From assembly GCF_020037015.1 (NCBI RefSeq), contig NZ_JAIQDE010000010.1, positions 186,001-250,000 on the forward strand: a stretch of 64,000 nt of DNA, given 5' to 3'. Position numbers and translations under genes: made by a program. Source of the DNA: Corallococcus sp. AS-1-6. Its GTDB lineage: Bacteria > Myxococcota > Myxococcia > Myxococcales > Myxococcaceae. The notes beneath the pieces are model-generated. The model was not told where the DNA came from. It saw only the letters and a list, made by a program, of their open reading frames with translations, and made no database searches. This document shows, in pieces, positions 15,192 through 23,594 of the stretch. How positions within the stretch are numbered: the first letter of the stretch is position 1; each line of letters begins with the position of its first letter.

Positions 15192-15578
15192 ATGGGCGTC
15201 GTGATGGTTCGCATCGACAGCATCATCCCGCCGCACGAGGTCCGCGATGACGGGAAGCTGGCCGCCTTGCGTGAGTCCATAGAGGAGAATGGCTGGCAGG
15301 GACGCCCACTGCTCGGCGTGCCCCATCCTTCCGCCGTCGGGGCCTTCCTCGCGCTCACGGGGAGTCACCGCACCGCCGCGGCACAAGCGGCAGGGCTTGA
15401 GGAGGTCCCTCTCTACGTGGCGCAGCTGGGCGGTGGGCTCCACGTGCACGAGTCCATCCACGGCGACTCCCTCCGAAACGAGAGGGACAACCCCATCGAG
15501 CAAGAGGACCTGGCCAACTACCTCCGCCCCTGGGACCCTGGCGCGGCTGCGCTCGCCGAGGCCGAGGACGCAGTGTGA
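15192..15578 (+). CDS. ParB/Srx-like domain protein
   Basis: 128 residues. The layout follows the ParB N-terminal domain: VRIDSIIPPHEVRDDGKLAALRESI (first strand and helix), GWQGRPLLG, then the box ALTGSHRTAAAQAAGLEEVPLYV with the S/GHRR-like ligand loop. Such domains in phages occur in CTP-binding partition-like proteins or nucleases. No helix-turn-helix follows, so it is not a full partition ParB. Role unknown, probably DNA-associated. Confidence 0.65.
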   Translation: MGVVMVRIDSIIPPHEVRDDGKLAALRESIEENGWQGRPLLGVPHPSAVGAFLALTGSHRTAAAQAAGLEEVPLYVAQLGGGLHVHESIHGDSLRNERDNPIEQEDLANYLRPWDPGAAALAEAEDAV

Positions 15579-15650
15579 CGCCTGGGCCCGGCCGCAACTT
15601 GCGGTTGTGGCCGCGCGTGCTCACGCGCACCCTCCGTCGTGGAGGTGGCC

Positions 15651-15863
15651 ATGTCCCTGTCCCGGATGTCCGTCATGAAGCGGCACCTCACCGCCGCCGC
15701 GGCGAGCCTGCACGCGGAGGCCATGGAGTCCGGCGGCCAGCTTCCGCCCAACGCCGAGCGCGTGGACGCCTTGGTGGACGACTCGCTCCGCGAGGCCAAC
15801 CGCGAGGCCCAGACGGACGTGCGCGGGCCGCCGCCGGAGGACTGGGCGGCCCCGCAGTCGTAG
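15651..15863 (+). CDS. Small helical phage protein, unknown
   Basis: 70 residues from an ATG preceded by GGAGGT. Largely helical: SVMKRHLTAAAASLHAEAM and RVDALVDDSLREANREAQ. A CCAGGAGGTGGAAC ribosome site for the next gene lies right after the stop. No family recognised. Confidence 0.5.
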   Translation: MSLSRMSVMKRHLTAAAASLHAEAMESGGQLPPNAERVDALVDDSLREANREAQTDVRGPPPEDWAAPQS

Positions 15864-15886
15864 GATGCCGCGCCAGGAGGTGGAAC

Positions 15887-16258
15887 GTGGACCTGTCGGA
15901 CGAGAACAAGGCGGCACTACGAACTGCAGCAGAGGCGGCGTCACGCCCAGGCGGCAAGCTCGTCGTCGTGAACATCCACAAGCAGCGCGACACCGACATT
16001 CGACTCCAGTCGGTCGCCACGTCGTCGGCCATTCTCGCGCTTCTTGCTGAGAATGAGAGGCTGCGGACCAAGGCCGCGTCTGCGGTTCAGCGATTCGTCC
16101 AGGAGGCGCCAACAGGGCACCCACCTGCAGAACGTGCCGCATCGCTGGCGTGGGCCATGGCCTCGGATGCCCTTGAGGCGCTGGGGCTGTCGTTCCAGGA
16201 CGTTGAGAAGGCAGGTAGTGTCGCTGCTGCGCTCGCGACGTTGACGCGCACGCCGTAG
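15887..16258 (+). CDS. Phage protein of unknown function
   Basis: 123 residues from GTG 15887, which has a strong AGGAGG site seven bases upstream. Beta strand KLVVVNIHKQ is followed by helices (SSAILALLAENERLR, AASAVQRFVQEA, ASLAWAMASDALEALG). Mixed alpha/beta, compact; no signal peptide or membrane segment. It lies in the rightward operon after the ParB-like gene. No recognised family. Confidence 0.55.
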   Translation: MDLSDENKAALRTAAEAASRPGGKLVVVNIHKQRDTDIRLQSVATSSAILALLAENERLRTKAASAVQRFVQEAPTGHPPAERAASLAWAMASDALEALGLSFQDVEKAGSVAAALATLTRTP

Positions 16259-16313
16259 ACGGAGCGCCTCCGCTACCGTTGGACCGGCACGGCTCCTGCT
16301 CTCCGCGCCCGGC

Positions 16314-16508
16314 ATGACGACGACGGAGCGAGTGGCGCTGGCGCAGCGCCTGGGTGAAGCGGAGTTGGAGCTGCAGGGCGCGATGCGCGGGCTGGACGGG
16401 AGTCCCGCGGCACGGACGCGGCTGGCGGAGGCGCGCCGCGAGTACCTCGCAGCGGAGCACGAGGCGCTGGAAGTACTCGCCGGCCATGAAGCCCGCGCGG
16501 CTGCGTGA
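16314..16508 (+). CDS. Small coiled-coil protein, unknown
   Basis: 64 residues, one continuous predicted helix (LAQRLGEAELELQGAM and RLAEARREYLAAEHEALEVL). Heptad-like spacing suggests a coiled-coil dimer. It is the last small gene of the early run; the 16509-16749 gap after it holds nothing I can support as a gene. Confidence 0.45.
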   Translation: MTTTERVALAQRLGEAELELQGAMRGLDGSPAARTRLAEARREYLAAEHEALEVLAGHEARAAA

Positions 16509-16749
16509 GGCCGAGGCTGCGGGCCGCACCCACGGCGACCGCGAGGACGGGGAGCTTACGCATTACCCGAATCTCATCCCCGCCGTAGACATGGTTCAGA
16601 CGGGGGCTACCGGCTCAACTTCATCTGCCTGGGGTGCATCTCCACCCTGTCCTCCTCTGTGACAACCCCTTTACCCAGGCTCAGAGCCGCGTAATGTCGC
16701 CCCCGTCGTTCTGCGCCCATGGGGAGCGTTTAGGCGACACGGGGGTTAC

Positions 16750-17430
16750 ATGAAGCTCCGCTACGTACCGATGCAGGGCAGTGGTGCTGTTGAACTGGGG
16801 ACAGGCAGCCTGCGGTTCGACGGCACAACAACCAACGCCACCGGCATGGCGTACTGGGTGCGAAATGGTTTCGTGAACCTCGACTATCGCGTCCAAGGGA
16901 CCGTCGCCGGTGTTGCTGCTGCCGGGCTTGCCTTGAAGCCGGACCTGGCAGCGCGAGTGCAGAGCAATCCGACTGACTGGGAGTTCGTGTACACCATCGG
17001 GGAGGGAGTCGATGACGAACACGGTGCATCAATCCCATTCGTTGTCTACGCGCAGCCACTCATCATCATCCGCGAGCCGAAGCTCCCAACGGTCATCCCT
17101 GTGAATGCGAAGGTCCAAGGGGACATCGTCGTGGAGGACAGGCTTGAGCTCTACGGCGACTCTATCGGCTACGTCACGGTCAAGAACGGTGGCGTCTTCA
17201 TTCTTCACGGCTCCATTGGCGCGGCGCTCATTGTGGCCAATGGCGGAACCGCGCACGTCTACGGCACCGTTGGCCACCACATCTTCACTACGAGCGGAGG
17301 GACCGTTGAGGTGCGAGGCGTCGTCAAGCACCACCTCGACACAGAACGAGGCGGAGTGACGAAGGTATTCGCCGGCGCGGTGATTGGTGGCAAGCGCGTC
17401 GACGAGGACTTCACTCACGTCAACCCGTAG
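16750..17430 (+). CDS. Beta-solenoid (bactofilin/polymer-forming-like) protein
   Basis: 226 residues. The C-terminal half (about 115-215) is a run of short strands with repeated Gly turns: VQGDIVVEDRLELYG, VTVKNGGVFILHGSIG, LIVANGGTAHVYGTVG, TTSGGTVEVRGVV. The 16-18-residue periodicity is typical of right-handed beta-solenoids such as bactofilins. The N-terminal half is a separate globular part. It could form a filament or cap in the cell, or be a host-surface cargo protein. No signal peptide. Confidence 0.55.
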   Translation: MKLRYVPMQGSGAVELGTGSLRFDGTTTNATGMAYWVRNGFVNLDYRVQGTVAGVAAAGLALKPDLAARVQSNPTDWEFVYTIGEGVDDEHGASIPFVVYAQPLIIIREPKLPTVIPVNAKVQGDIVVEDRLELYGDSIGYVTVKNGGVFILHGSIGAALIVANGGTAHVYGTVGHHIFTTSGGTVEVRGVVKHHLDTERGGVTKVFAGAVIGGKRVDEDFTHVNP

Positions 17431-17483
17431 CTTGAGTCACGGAGCATGGGCGGTCCGCTCCTTCCCGGACGGGCCGCGTGCAG

Positions 17484-17840
17484 CTACTTCAGGTGCCACA
17501 GTGCCGCGATGATCTGCCACGCCAGGGACACGAGGCCGACGCCCAGCGCCACGCGCGGCACCCAGCGCGCGACCGGCCTGTCGAGGAGCCCTTCGAGCAC
17601 GGCGTGCTCGGCGATGAGCCTATCCCGATGCTCCATCATCCTCTTCATGAGCTGCTCGTTTTCGAGGTAGAGCGACGACCGCCCATCCTTCAGGTCGCTC
17701 CTCATGTCTTGCTGGATTTGCTCAATCTCCGCGAGCGTTGAGAGGATTCCAATCTCAACACCGGCAAGGCGAGCCTTCACCGCGTCTCGAAGCTTCGTGC
17801 GCCGCTCGTCGTCCGCATGCAGCCTGTCGATTTCGTCCAC
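17484..17840 (-). CDS. Coiled-coil protein with C-terminal membrane anchor
   Basis: 118 residues from GTG 17840 behind a G-rich ribosome site. A long charged helix (about residues 10-90, including LAEIEQIQQDMRSDL and LYLENEQLMKRMMEHRDRL) leads to one transmembrane helix, VALGVGLVSLAWQIIAALW, at the very C-terminus. The shape resembles phage lysis accessory or superinfection-exclusion proteins. It is on the opposite strand to the early operon and convergent with it. Function not known. Confidence 0.55.
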   Translation of the reverse strand: MDEIDRLHADDERRTKLRDAVKARLAGVEIGILSTLAEIEQIQQDMRSDLKDGRSSLYLENEQLMKRMMEHRDRLIAEHAVLEGLLDRPVARWVPRVALGVGLVSLAWQIIAALWHLK

Positions 17841-17962
17841 GGGCCCCCCCCTCACCGAGTCGTGCGCCGCACCCTACCCCACGCGCCTCCGCGTGAGGCG
17901 CTGGACGGGGCGGCGGACGAGCAGAACTCCTGCGAGGGTCCTGCTCGTCACGCCTCAGCGGA

Positions 17963-18367
17963 TCAGCGGTCCACCAGCGCCTTGACGATAGAGGTCAGGG
18001 CCGATTCACGTTCCTTCTTTCCGTCGGGCCCGACAACCTCGTTGCCAAGGAACATCTTGGCCTCTAGCGAGAACGGCAACTCGATTCTCCTCTCGCCGTC
18101 GTTGGTCGCGAGGAGAAACGCCTTTGCATCACCTGCTAGGCTGATGCTCGCATCGGCCCGAGTACTTCGTCGCCATGGGACATGGGCGATGTAGATGCCG
18201 GGGGCTGACTCCACAAACGTGACGCCGTGGATCCCCTGGCCATTCAGGGCCAACATCTCCCTGAAGAGCTTCTCTGCGGCTTCGCGGCGGGCCGCAATAT
18301 TCGGACGTTTTTCCTCGGAGAGCTCTTCGAGGAACGAAAGCGCTTCCTTGCTCATGTCGGTTGGCAC
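17963..18367 (-). CDS. Hypothetical cytoplasmic protein
   Basis: 134 residues from GTG 18367, five bases after AAGGGGG; ATG 18355 is an alternative. The helical N-terminus (ALSFLEELSEEKRPNIAARR) is followed by a beta-rich domain (GIHGVTFVESAPGIYIAHV, DAKAFLLATNDGERRIELPF). No signal or membrane segment. It stands alone in the cargo region. Not recognised. Confidence 0.5.
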   Translation of the reverse strand: MPTDMSKEALSFLEELSEEKRPNIAARREAAEKLFREMLALNGQGIHGVTFVESAPGIYIAHVPWRRSTRADASISLAGDAKAFLLATNDGERRIELPFSLEAKMFLGNEVVGPDGKKERESALTSIVKALVDR

Positions 18368-18491
18368 AGGAACCCCCTTGCCTGCGCTGACGGTGGCAGG
18401 CACGAGGACCCTACGACAGGACATTCACCGCTCGCCACAAGCCACTGCTGCACCTACCGCCTCTTCTTCTCCCGGTCGGCGGGCGCGCTGC

Positions 18492-19130
18492 TCAGGGTTG
18501 CCGACGGATGCTGGCGGGCCAGTTCTTCGCGCCCTGCACCGGCGCGTAGCACCTGTCCTTGTGCTCGACGGGGTTCTTCGGGCAGGGCGGTTCGTCGCCC
18601 AGGAGAAGCCAGCAGCCGCGGTTGACCTCGCGCGCGGGCGACTGGCATGGCGGGCGCGCCTGCCCCTCCAAGGGCTCACTCGGCATGCTGAGACGTCGCT
18701 CGATGGTCTGGGCCTGCGGTGCGGACGCGTCGGCAATCATGTCCGTCATCACGACGTCACCCACGGTGGCGGGGACGTACTCGACGAGCGGTGCTGGCGT
18801 GGGCTCCGGGGGCTTCGGCGCGCTCACCTGGACGGCCAGGAGGACGCCATCAGCTGCCAGCGCGACGGCTTTGAGAAGGCGCAGGCCACGCCCACTGCCG
18901 GCAGGTGCCGGGGCGAGCTCCGGCTGGGGGCGCGGCGCCACTGGCGCGCGGCCGGACAGCAGGCGCGCCAGCTTCCGTTGCGGGCGCATCCAGACAGGAC
19001 TCCAGCTCCAGGACGACGACGGCGGGGGAAGAGGATGTGCGGACGCGCAGATCCAGGTCCACCACGGGCGCCAGGTCCGTCCAGGCGCCCGTGGGCAGCA
19101 GGACGAGGCTAAGCGTCCGTGCCTTCTCGC
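18492..19130 (-). pseudogene. Decayed relative of the pseudokinase/Cys-module protein at 3977-4966
   Basis: The C-terminal end carries the same module: PPC, then NRGCW, EPPC and CYAPV. The upstream part matches the middle region of that family (LSLVLLPTGAWTDLAP, then LDLRVRTSSSPAVVVLELES), but the two pieces are in different frames with a shift around 18850-19000. The kinase-like N-terminus is missing. The surviving C-terminal frame has a weak hydrophobic helix (LLKAVALAADGVLL). I read it as a truncated, frameshifted pseudogene. Confidence 0.55.
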
Positions 19131-19300
19131 GTAGCGGGCGTCGTTGAGCCGGCCACGGCTTCCCTGCCCGCAGACACCCTCCGAAACGGGAGTCCTATGC
19201 CGCCCGCAGGTAGCGAGATGTGTTCGCGGCACGCGTCCTGCTCTTGGTCGGCGCTCTTGCGCCGAATGCCATCGCGCCGGCGCGCCACCCAGGACACCCT

Positions 19301-20239
19301 TTGAGCCCGCGCCGCCCCTCTTCCCTGCCTCGCCTCGCCCTACTTCTTCTCGTCGCCGTGACGGCCCTACGATGCGGCCCGTCCGAGGATCTGGACGAGG
19401 GTCCGCCCACGCGGCCTCCTGTCTTGCAGGACGGAGGCTCCTCGGACGGCGGTGTGAGTCAGGTGGACGGCGGAGTGCCCATGCAGGACGGGGGCTCCAC
19501 GCCCCGTGATGGAGGTAGCGGCCCCATCTGCACGCCCTCCTGCTCCGGTAGGTCCTGCGGGCCGGATGGCTGCGGTGGCGCATGCGGAACGTGCCGAAGC
19601 GGCACCACGTGCAGCGGTGGCAGTTGCATCTGCGTCCCGCAGTGCAACGGCAAGACGTGCGGCCCGGACGGGTGTGGAGGCGTCTGCGGCACCTGCCCCG
19701 CCAACGCCACCTGCAACACTGCGGGCAACTCCTGCGCGTGCGCGCCGGGCTACGTGCCAAACCAGGCGCACAGCGGCTGCGTCCGCGTCGGCGGTGCCTG
19801 CGAGGGTGTCAACCAGTACGGCTACTGCTCCGGCGATACCTGGGTGCGGTGCGACGAACAGGAGGGCATCGTCACCATGGAGTGCGGGCCGGGCCGATGT
19901 AAACGGCTCGACTCCGCCGGCAATGGCGCCTGCACCTGCGGCAGCATCGACGCCAACGGCGTCTGCGCCACGGCCTCTGGCGCCAGCGCCGCGACGCCCC
20001 GTGTTCACTTCACCTGCGCGACGAGCGCTGGGGTGCTCATCGCCAGCAACTGCGCCGTGGAGACAGGCTCCTCCGCGGGCTTCTGCTCCACCTTCGTCAC
20101 GTCCTTCGGGCACCAGACGACGTGCTTCTGCGGCACCTGCTCCATCCCCGGGCGCAACAACCAGTGCGGCTCGCTGTGCAGCAACCCCGCCCAGTGCCAG
20201 TACTCGTCGTCCGGCAACTTCCACACGTGCGGATTCTGA
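19301..20239 (+). CDS. Cys-rich surface lipoprotein with two CGPDGCGG repeats
   Basis: 312 residues from TTG 19301, six bases after AGGA; a GTG at 19220 would push the signal peptide inside the protein. The lipobox is TALRC with Cys25. An Asp/Gly linker (DGGSSDGG, DGGVPMQDGG) leads to two tandem Cys-rich repeats of the form C-x-GK/RSCGPDGCGGxCGTC. A longer Cys-rich C-terminal domain follows with about 16 cysteines. This composition is typical of myxobacterial outer-membrane lipoproteins. It is probably a lysogenic-conversion surface protein; function unknown. Confidence 0.7.
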   Translation: MSPRRPSSLPRLALLLLVAVTALRCGPSEDLDEGPPTRPPVLQDGGSSDGGVSQVDGGVPMQDGGSTPRDGGSGPICTPSCSGRSCGPDGCGGACGTCRSGTTCSGGSCICVPQCNGKTCGPDGCGGVCGTCPANATCNTAGNSCACAPGYVPNQAHSGCVRVGGACEGVNQYGYCSGDTWVRCDEQEGIVTMECGPGRCKRLDSAGNGACTCGSIDANGVCATASGASAATPRVHFTCATSAGVLIASNCAVETGSSAGFCSTFVTSFGHQTTCFCGTCSIPGRNNQCGSLCSNPAQCQYSSSGNFHTCGF

Positions 20240-20246
20240 GCTGCAC

Positions 20247-20723
20247 TTAACGCCTGCGCTGCTCGGAGTCAGTCAACTCATCCAGGCTCGCGGAAATGCT
20301 CTCTTCAAGCCATGGTCCAACAGTGAAATCCATCGCTTTGAAAGTCTTCATCTCCTGTCCCTCGCTGAAATAGTAAACTGAAGATGAATCACCGAGGCTT
20401 GCCCGGAAGAACTCGATATAATAGCCCTGGTGCGACAAGAAGATGACCGCATCTTCAGGCAAGTCCTCTTCAAGCCCATACAAATCAAGCCGTCGATTTT
20501 CCCTCAGGTCCTTGGCGAAGGATTGAACAATGCCGGGTCCCCAGTCCGACCCCCAAAAGAGCTTGCCGGCTCCCCCTCCTGCGAGGCGGAGAAAGCCCCT
20601 GTAAGAGGGAGGGAGTGGAAGCGAGATGTTGCGCTCCAACTGCAACAACTCCGCTTCGGAACAGCCTCTCAGCGGCTGAGCGAGTGGATGGGTCAGCAGG
20701 GTCTTTATGCGTTCCATCGACAT
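20247..20723 (-). CDS. SUKH (SMI1/KNR4)-family protein, likely immunity protein
   Basis: 158 residues. It has the SUKH signature: an N-terminal helix with CSEAELLQLERNISLPLPPSYRGFLRLAGG, the typical LP-x-SYRxFL box, then GSDWGPG, VIFLSHQGYYIEFF and VYYFSEGQ strands. SUKH domains commonly neutralise contact-dependent or polymorphic toxins. The gene converges on the Cys-rich lipoprotein and is divergent from the DUF4157-like gene, so its partner is unclear. Base composition is less GC-rich than its neighbours, which suggests recent acquisition. Confidence 0.75.
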   Translation of the reverse strand: MSMERIKTLLTHPLAQPLRGCSEAELLQLERNISLPLPPSYRGFLRLAGGGAGKLFWGSDWGPGIVQSFAKDLRENRRLDLYGLEEDLPEDAVIFLSHQGYYIEFFRASLGDSSSVYYFSEGQEMKTFKAMDFTVGPWLEESISASLDELTDSEQRRR

Positions 20724-20881
20724 TGCCACGTCTCTCGATTCCGGAGGATTGAGCCGCATCACGGAGCACAGAACTGGACGGCTGTCTCTCGGGGTGGATG
20801 GTACTCCACTACGGCAGCAGAGGAGCGGTCCGAGGCACGCGCGCTGCACCGTTCCGGAGGGAAACGCCTTCCGGAGCCAGC

Positions 20882-21922
20882 ATGGACCCCATCTCACGCA
20901 GCCGCACCGCCCTCCTCCCCACCACATACCGCGAGCCCGCGGAGCAGCCCCAGCGCTCCGCACCGAAGCCCCCGGCGCTAGAGCGGGCCATCAACACCGT
21001 CGACGCCTTCACCCCGCACACGCCCGTCCAGAAGGCGCTCGTCGACCAGGCCCGCCGCGCGACGACGCCCACGGCCATCACCATCCGCCCGCCGGCCGAG
21101 GGGCTGACGCAGGCGGCGGAGAGCGGGCCGCGCGTCGCGGCTCAGGGGTTCTTCAGCTCCATCGGTGACGCGCTGACGGACTTCGGCGGGCGTGTGGTGG
21201 ACGGCGTGGCCGGCATCGCTGAGGGCATCTACGACAGCGTCAAGGGCACCCTGAAGAACACCTGGGAGATGGCGGAGACGGCCGGCAAGGGCCTCGCCAA
21301 CATCTTCACCGGCCGCTTCAAGGAGGGCTTCGCGCAGCTCGGCTTGAGCCTGCTGAAGGCCATCCAGACGCCAACGGACGGGCTCCTGCGCCTGGGCGGG
21401 AGCGTTCTCAGCGCCATCCAGACGATGCTCTTCATCGAGCCCGCCGGCCGCAAGCTGACGGACGACGAGTTCGCGGCGTTGCACAAGGTGTACGGGGACT
21501 CCATCGACTACACGCGCATCGAAATCAAAGAGGGCAACGCGGGACTCCTCACGGTGGGTGGACGCCCCTTCACGCACGGGGACACCCTCTACATCCCGAA
21601 GGACTCGCTGCCCCTCCAGCCGGAACTGCTCGTGCACGAGGCGGCCCACGTGTGGCAGCACCAGAATGGTGGCAACGACTACATGAGCGAGGCGTTGGTG
21701 GCGCAGCTCTTCGGCGACGGCTACAACGTCGGCAAGGCCCTCCGGGCAGGCAAGTCGTGGGAGGAGATGAACCCGGAGCAGCAGGCAGAGTTCATCGAGT
21801 TGGCCTTCGGCCAGGGCTGCTTTGAAACGCCCCCGGCGCCGTTCAAGCTCGACGGCAAGGACTACACTGCGCAGTTCGAGGCCGCGAAGAAGGCCCTCCG
21901 CGCCGGCCAGGGAGCACCGTGA
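20882..21922 (+). CDS. DUF4157-like (eCIS core-domain) putative metallopeptidase
   Basis: 346 residues. The C-terminal third has the DUF4157 layout: YGDSIDYTRIEI, HGDTLYIP, then the zinc-peptidase-like LLVHEAAHVWQHQNGG. H-E-A-A-H supplies two His and one Glu; a third ligand is not obvious. The middle contains amphipathic repeats (SIGDALTDFGGRVVDGVAGI, GKGLANIFTGRFKEG). DUF4157 proteins are common in myxobacteria and near secretion systems and toxins. It starts after a GGAG site and overlaps the next lipoprotein gene, so the two form an operon. Confidence 0.65.
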   Translation: MDPISRSRTALLPTTYREPAEQPQRSAPKPPALERAINTVDAFTPHTPVQKALVDQARRATTPTAITIRPPAEGLTQAAESGPRVAAQGFFSSIGDALTDFGGRVVDGVAGIAEGIYDSVKGTLKNTWEMAETAGKGLANIFTGRFKEGFAQLGLSLLKAIQTPTDGLLRLGGSVLSAIQTMLFIEPAGRKLTDDEFAALHKVYGDSIDYTRIEIKEGNAGLLTVGGRPFTHGDTLYIPKDSLPLQPELLVHEAAHVWQHQNGGNDYMSEALVAQLFGDGYNVGKALRAGKSWEEMNPEQQAEFIELAFGQGCFETPPAPFKLDGKDYTAQFEAAKKALRAGQGAP

Positions 21923-22332
21923 CCATGCGCCTCCACCGAGTCCTGCCGCTCGCGCTCGTCGTCTTCCAAGTGGCGCTCCTCACCGCCTGCCAGCCGCCCC
22001 TGGACGTGACGCTCGCATCGAGCAGCGAGCACCTGCCAAGCCCGGCCTTCCTCGTGGATGAGCCATCCCAGGATGGCGGCCCGCCGCGGTACGACGTCAT
22101 CCGCGTGGTGACCGAAGAGGGGAAAACGTTGTGGCACGTGCGCGCGCTCTCCTTCGGCGGGACGCGCGGACGCCGCATCGTCTACGGCGAGGCGCCGGAC
22201 GGCTTCGAGACGGTGGAGCCCGCCCAGCAGCTTCAGTCGGGGCGGCTCTACAGCATCGGCGTCTCTGGCGAAGCGTCCGGCGCGCTGCGCGTCACCGTGG
22301 GCCAGGACGGCAGCGTGCGACCAGAGAAGTAG
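21919..22332 (+). CDS. Small lipoprotein
   Basis: 137 residues from GTG 21919 (ATG 21925 is equally possible). A signal peptide ends in lipobox LLTAC (Cys near 24). The mature part is beta-rich with a late segment, RLYSIGVSGEASGALRV, ending in VGQDGSVRPEK. The ending closely resembles that of the small protein at 23305-23502 (VGLDGTVRPENE), so the two share a module. It overlaps the DUF4157-like gene. It could be the SitB-like accessory lipoprotein of the toxin cassette downstream, but that is speculative. Confidence 0.6.
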   Translation: MTMRLHRVLPLALVVFQVALLTACQPPLDVTLASSSEHLPSPAFLVDEPSQDGGPPRYDVIRVVTEEGKTLWHVRALSFGGTRGRRIVYGEAPDGFETVEPAQQLQSGRLYSIGVSGEASGALRVTVGQDGSVRPEK

Positions 22333-22582
22333 CCGCACTCCGGGCGTCGCGATCCAGTTGTGTGTCACGACGTGAAGGCAGTCGGAGGAAACTGAGCACG
22401 TCGGACCGGGACTCCACGCAGGTGAAGGCCTTCACCTGCGGGCCAGCTCGCGCCGCGTCCTCCAGAGTGAGCGTCTTGCGCCCACCCTCGGAGGCGCCAA
22501 CCACGCCCACGCCATCGTGCTCCATTCAAAGGCGGACTGCGCAGCCCCCACCTCCGCGACGGCGGAAGGCGGGCTCGCTTAC

Positions 22583-22789
22583 ATGGCGAGCAAGCGCAAG
22601 AAATTCGAGGAGCAGTTCAGCAAGTTCACCGGCCAGGACGGTGGCCACAGGCGTGATGACCGCGCGGATGCATTCGCTTGGCCCATCTACAAGTACGTCT
22701 GCCGGAAAATGAAGAACGTGGGCGGGGCCGAAAGGAACGCAGCGTCAGTAACCCCTGGAAATGACGAGGATGACGAGGGCGTATCATGA
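22583..22789 (+). pseudogene. Remnant of a foreign terminase large subunit (C-terminal end)
   Basis: The 68-residue frame begins MASKRKKFEEQFSKFTGQDG and continues RRDDRADAFAWPIYKYV. The pattern F-x-FTG...DDRADAxAW is the end of the nuclease domain of phage terminase large subunits. The resident terminase (59603-61159) is intact and differs here (SPNRMDAVVWALTEL), so this is a fragment of another phage. No start with good ribosome spacing is visible, and the 250 bases upstream hold nothing interpretable. Confidence 0.45.
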
Positions 22790-22840
22790 GCCCCCGCGCG
22801 GATTCGATACATACTCGGCAGTCCACCAGAGGAGAGCCGA

Positions 22841-23266
22841 ATGACCACGAAGCAGCGGAAGCCGAAGCGGAAAGAACACCGGCCACATGCCGGGTACGAA
22901 TACACGTGGCCGGGCAGGCCACCTCATCACCCGGGCCTCCTGCTGCTCGCGGAGGCCGCACAGCGGGCCTACCGCCCATGGAGCGTCTGCGACGCATACT
23001 TGCCCACGGGCGGGCCGCACGTGGAGACCCTCCTTGTGGGTGACCGCGGACAATACGAAGTTGCGCAAGAACGACCCGATGGGACCTACTGGACAGGGAC
23101 CTACGACGCCGAGCGTGCTGTCACGCGACTGGACGAGCAGTTCGCAAAGCGTCTCAAGGCCTACCGGGGAGAGAACCTCTACTTCGACCTGACGGGTGCC
23201 ATCTTCCAGGAAAGCGACCTGGACGAAGAGGCAGCGGCTGAAGCTGAAGCAGAGCGGAAGACGTAG
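22841..23266 (+). CDS. Hypothetical cargo protein
   Basis: 141 residues. The basic N-terminus (TKQRKPKRKEHRPHAGYEY) is followed by a globular domain (HVETLLVGDRGQYEVAQERP, YWTGTYDAERAVTRL) and an acidic C-terminus (EEAAAEAEAE). It has no signal peptide. It lies between the terminase remnant and the toxin cassette. Unrecognised. Confidence 0.5.
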   Translation: MTTKQRKPKRKEHRPHAGYEYTWPGRPPHHPGLLLLAEAAQRAYRPWSVCDAYLPTGGPHVETLLVGDRGQYEVAQERPDGTYWTGTYDAERAVTRLDEQFAKRLKAYRGENLYFDLTGAIFQESDLDEEAAAEAEAERKT

Positions 23267-23304
23267 CTTGGCGCGCAGGGGGAGGTCCGGCCCTTCTCGA
23301 GGAC

Positions 23305-23502
23305 ATGGCCTCCTTCTTCCGTCACGCCCTCACGCCTGTGGGCCTCCTGCCCACCCGCCAGGGCCACCTCGTCCATGGCCTGCCCATCTTCTCGTTCTCG
23401 CCTCGGCGCGGCAGCAAAGAGGTGCTCGCCACGTACCGGGAGAACGGACGGCTACGCTTCATCGTGGGCCTGGACGGCACCGTACGACCGGAGAATGAGT
23501 AG
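23305..23502 (+). CDS. Small protein sharing an end module with the lipoprotein at 21919
   Basis: 65 residues. The C-terminal half, ENGRLRFIVGLDGTVRPENE, is closely similar to the end of the lipoprotein encoded at 21919-22332. It has no lipobox of its own, so it may be the decayed or N-terminally trimmed relative of that protein. It lies 92 bases upstream of the toxin gene, where a SitB-like accessory gene would be expected. No independent function is known. Confidence 0.45.
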   Translation: MASFFRHALTPVGLLPTRQGHLVHGLPIFSFSPRRGSKEVLATYRENGRLRFIVGLDGTVRPENE

Positions 23503-23594
23503 CACGCCAGGGTTGTCCCGCCATCCCTACCCGGTGGGTCTATCCATCTGACAAGACTTAACTTTCTCGTTTTGCCGTGCTGGCATGTTGAGCC

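Noticed and set aside
16509-16749. 58-codon frame after the coiled-coil gene
   Set aside because: No ribosome site and a low-complexity sequence; the region is more likely the leader of the gene at 16750.
22292-22525. - strand frame of 77 codons upstream of the terminase remnant
   Set aside because: It overlaps the lipoprotein end and shows no recognisable domain; it may be part of a decayed gene but cannot be supported.
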